Source: an uncultured Neisseria sp. (lineage in GTDB: Bacteria > Pseudomonadota > Gammaproteobacteria > Burkholderiales > Neisseriaceae). From it: DNA of 15,046 nt. Below the pieces are notes generated by a model, which did not search any database, was not told the origin of the DNA, and saw nothing but the letters and a program-made list of their open reading frames with translations. The position numbers were made by a program, and so were the translations under genes. The stretch's first letter is position 1. Every line of letters begins with the position of its first letter. Where the stretch lies: positions 1-15,046 of the forward strand of contig CALFOA010000409.1 of the NCBI GenBank assembly GCA_937919795.1, read 5' to 3'. Positions 13,276 to 15,046 of the stretch are shown here, piece by piece.

Positions 13276-13307
13276 AAGCCTGTCTGAAACGCATTTCAGA
13301 CAGGCAT
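13276..13307. terminator. DUS-pair hairpin between flavin reductase and NMO-like genes
   Basis: GCCTGTCTGAAA at 13278-13289 pairs perfectly with 13294-13305 around a 4-nt loop (CGCA). The right arm is a full TGCCTGTCTGAA on the minus strand; the left arm begins A instead of T, so only 11 of 12 bases match. It separates two convergent genes and probably ends both transcripts. Confidence 0.82.
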
Positions 13308-13317
13308 TGTTAAATCC

Positions 13318-14298
13318 TCACGACACACCAACCATCAATTCATCCACCACTTGGGCAACGGTTTGCACCGCATGAATCGCGCCGATACCGGTTCCTAAAG
13401 AAATATAGCCTTCATCACTGTTGCCTTCCAGCATACCAATGCGCAGGCCGCGCAAGCCGCCCATGGCTTTTCCTAATTCTTCGTTGCTGGCGCCGTTTTT
13501 GTCCATGTTGACCAAGTTTTGGGCAAATTTGCCGGGCAACGAGCGGTAATAATCGGGCAGAGTGCGGAACAGTAATAAATCCAAGCCATTGGCCTGTACC
13601 AATTGCTGTTTCACATCGGCGTGCATGCGGCTCTCTTGAGTAGACAAAAATAGTGAACCGGCAAACAAACCTTCTGCGCCCAAGGCCAAGGCGGCTTTGG
13701 CGGTACGGCGGTCGCTAATGCCCCCTGCCGCCATCACGGGCAGAGCGGTTGAATCGGCAATCAGCGGCACAATGGAAAAGGTGCCCAAGGCCGTGCCCGG
13801 TAAGGTGCCGCCCTCATCAAAACCGGTTACCACGATAATATCCGCCCCCGCTTGTTCGGCAAGGCGGGTGTTTTCCGGGGTCGGGTTTAAATCGCGGTAC
13901 AAAATCTTAATCCCGGCTTGCTTGAGTTCGGCAAACAAAGCGGGAATCACCGCCCCTTCGCCATAGCCGGTATACACCACTGCCGGCACTTTTTCCTGTT
14001 TAATCACTTCCAGCATCGGCGGTGTCCACACATCATTTTCGGGCGTGGGAATCAGGTTCACCGCAAACGGTTTATCGGTTAAGGCGCGGGTTTTGCGGAT
14101 TTCTTCGCGCATTTTTTCGGCGGTTGCTTCGGGCGTGGTCACGGCAGTTTCGGCGGTTAAACCGGCGTTCGGCCCCAATACGCCCAAACCGCCGGCATTG
14201 CTGACGGCGGCGACTAATTTAGCGTCTGTCAACCAAGAAAGCGGGCCTTGTACGATGGGTTTTTCAATATTCAATATCTGGCAAATGCGGTTTTGCAT
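13318..14298 (-). CDS. Nitronate monooxygenase-like flavoprotein (2-nitropropane dioxygenase family)
   Basis: A 326-residue FMN TIM-barrel protein of the nitronate monooxygenase/FabK-like family. PIVQGPLSWLTDAKLVAAVSNAGGLG (14-39) is the N-terminal flavin region, and VMAAGGISDRRTAKAALALGAEGLFAGSLFL (188-218) the phosphate-binding region. The segment VTGFDEGGTLPG (157-168) stands where class I nitronate monooxygenases have an AGGH motif with the catalytic histidine; here the residue after GG is threonine. An NAD(P)H:quinone reductase-like or other role is possible. ATG 14296-14298 has GGAAA 9 nt upstream; an ATG at 14322 is less likely. It is divergent from the LysR gene at 14418, its probable regulator. 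Confidence 0.87.
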   Translation of the reverse strand: MQNRICQILNIEKPIVQGPLSWLTDAKLVAAVSNAGGLGVLGPNAGLTAETAVTTPEATAEKMREEIRKTRALTDKPFAVNLIPTPENDVWTPPMLEVIKQEKVPAVVYTGYGEGAVIPALFAELKQAGIKILYRDLNPTPENTRLAEQAGADIIVVTGFDEGGTLPGTALGTFSIVPLIADSTALPVMAAGGISDRRTAKAALALGAEGLFAGSLFLSTQESRMHADVKQQLVQANGLDLLLFRTLPDYYRSLPGKFAQNLVNMDKNGASNEELGKAMGGLRGLRIGMLEGNSDEGYISLGTGIGAIHAVQTVAQVVDELMVGVS

Positions 14299-14334
14299 GA
14301 GTGTGTTTCCATTCGGTTTCAATGTAATGCGCCG

Positions 14335-14340
14335 ATTATA
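14335..14340 (-). promoter_or_regulatory. -10 hexamer of the NMO-like gene
   Basis: On the minus strand 14335-14340 reads TATAAT, 36 nt before the chosen start. TTAATC lies 16 nt further upstream (14357-14362), the same weak -35 as at the aldo/keto reductase promoter, so activator dependence is again plausible. Confidence 0.5.
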
Positions 14341-14384
14341 TACATTCCTACAAATTGATTAAGATGGTAAAATTTCAATTACTC

Positions 14385-14399
14385 TGGAATTTAATTCCA
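14385..14399. promoter_or_regulatory. Candidate LysR site between NMO-like and LysR genes
   Basis: TGGAATT-T-AATTCCA is a 15-bp palindrome with perfect 7-bp arms, 18 nt before the LysR start. It is the strongest dyad in this divergent gap and fits LysR autoregulation. A CATAAT at 14398-14403 could be the -10 of the LysR gene, which the bound protein would cover. Confidence 0.5.
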
Positions 14400-14417
14400 T
14401 AATAAACAGGTATCCGC

Positions 14418-15046
14418 ATGAATCATCATTTTTCAGGTATCGAAGAATTTTTAACCGTGGTGGCAACAGGAAGTTTCAGCAAAGCAGGCGAGCGCCTGAA
14501 TTTAACCGGCTCCGCCGTCGGCAAAAACATTTCCCGCTTGGAAAAACGGCTGAATACACAACTCTTTCACCGTTCCACCCGCAAATTAACGCTCACGCGG
14601 GAAGGCGAGGTATGGCTGGCTGGCTGCCAACGGATGATGAGTGAGCTGGAACAGGCCGAAAGCCTGTTGAGCAATGAACGCCAAGAGGTAATGGGGGAAA
14701 TCCGCATTGATTTGCCCACCGCTTACGGCAGAAACCGCATACTGCCGAAGCTGTTAAGCCTGCAAAAACAATACCCTAAATTAAAACTGAACATCAGCTT
14801 TCAAGACCGCAAAGTCGATATGATTGCCGAGCATATTGATGTGGCGGTGCGCTTCGGGCAGTTGGCGGATTTGGACGGCATTATCGCCAAGCAGGTTGAC
14901 GAGTTTCAAAACCAATTCTGCGCCGGCGCCGATTATTTGGCACGTTTCGGCACACCTGCGCACCCAAACGAATTGCTACAACATCAGTGCATCACCGGCG
15001 GCCAAACCCATTGGCAGTTATTGAACGAGCAAGGCCAAGCCACGCT
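14418..15046 (+). CDS. LysR family transcriptional regulator, partial at the right edge
   Basis: An open frame from ATG 14418, with ACAGGT 9 nt upstream, runs without a stop to the window end, giving 209 complete codons. The first 60 residues are a LysR DNA-binding domain (EEFLTVVATGSFSKAGERLN, then AVGKNISRLEKRLNTQLF and HRSTRKLTLTREG). The effector domain starts at GEIRIDLPTAYGRN and contains DVAVRFGQLADLDG. Judging by family length, about 85-90 residues are missing. It is divergent from the nitronate monooxygenase-like gene and probably controls it. The HRSTRKLTLTREG turn is closest to the LysR proteins at 9750 and 10698, placing it in the CrgA-like group. Confidence 0.93.
   Translation, partial: MNHHFSGIEEFLTVVATGSFSKAGERLNLTGSAVGKNISRLEKRLNTQLFHRSTRKLTLTREGEVWLAGCQRMMSELEQAESLLSNERQEVMGEIRIDLPTAYGRNRILPKLLSLQKQYPKLKLNISFQDRKVDMIAEHIDVAVRFGQLADLDGIIAKQVDEFQNQFCAGADYLARFGTPAHPNELLQHQCITGGQTHWQLLNEQGQAT

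Overview
The window is bacterial chromosome from a naturally transformable member of the Neisseriaceae. The evidence is the density of DNA uptake sequences (DUS). Seven inverted pairs carry the 12-mer TGCCTGTCTGAA or a one-base variant, and single copies of the AG-dialect DUS AGGCCGTCTGAA lie at 206, 579, 3496 and 4996. From memory of the DUS dialect literature, TGCCTGTCTGAA is the TG-wadDUS described for Neisseria wadsworthii, so a Neisseria of that kind is my best guess; the species is inference. I see no rRNA, tRNA, CRISPR array, transposase or integrase.

Layout. Positions 1-590 hold no intact gene: a DUS-hairpin terminator, a decayed C-terminal piece of a DUF4143-type ATPase gene, and a 20-bp inverted repeat. 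Next comes a divergent TetR regulator and HPP-family membrane protein pair sharing two operator-like palindromes. It is followed by a lone intact DUF4143-type ATPase whose leader carries repeated AT-rich boxes and a hairpin over the Shine-Dalgarno sequence. From 3285 to the end the window is almost entirely LysR-regulator/redox-enzyme modules in divergent pairs: pirin with LysR; nitroreductase plus YghU-type glutathione disulfide oxidoreductase with LysR; two short-chain dehydrogenases with LysR; LysR with aldo/keto reductase plus flavin reductase-like protein; and a nitronate monooxygenase-like protein with a LysR that runs off the right edge. A small DUF6968-like gene sits between the first two modules. 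Most convergent gene ends are separated by a DUS-hairpin terminator.

How the genes may work together. Every enzyme recognised from 3285 on belongs to a family that handles quinones, nitro compounds, aldehydes/ketones, glutathione mixed disulfides or flavins, and each transcription unit has its own adjacent regulator with a dyad in the shared intergenic space. This looks like a cluster of separately inducible electrophile or xenobiotic responses; substrates and inducers cannot be read from sequence. The part from about 8231 to 11591 carries two Haemophilus-type uptake sequences (AAGTGCGGT) and only one Neisseria DUS core, which suggests that part of the cluster came from a Pasteurellaceae donor.
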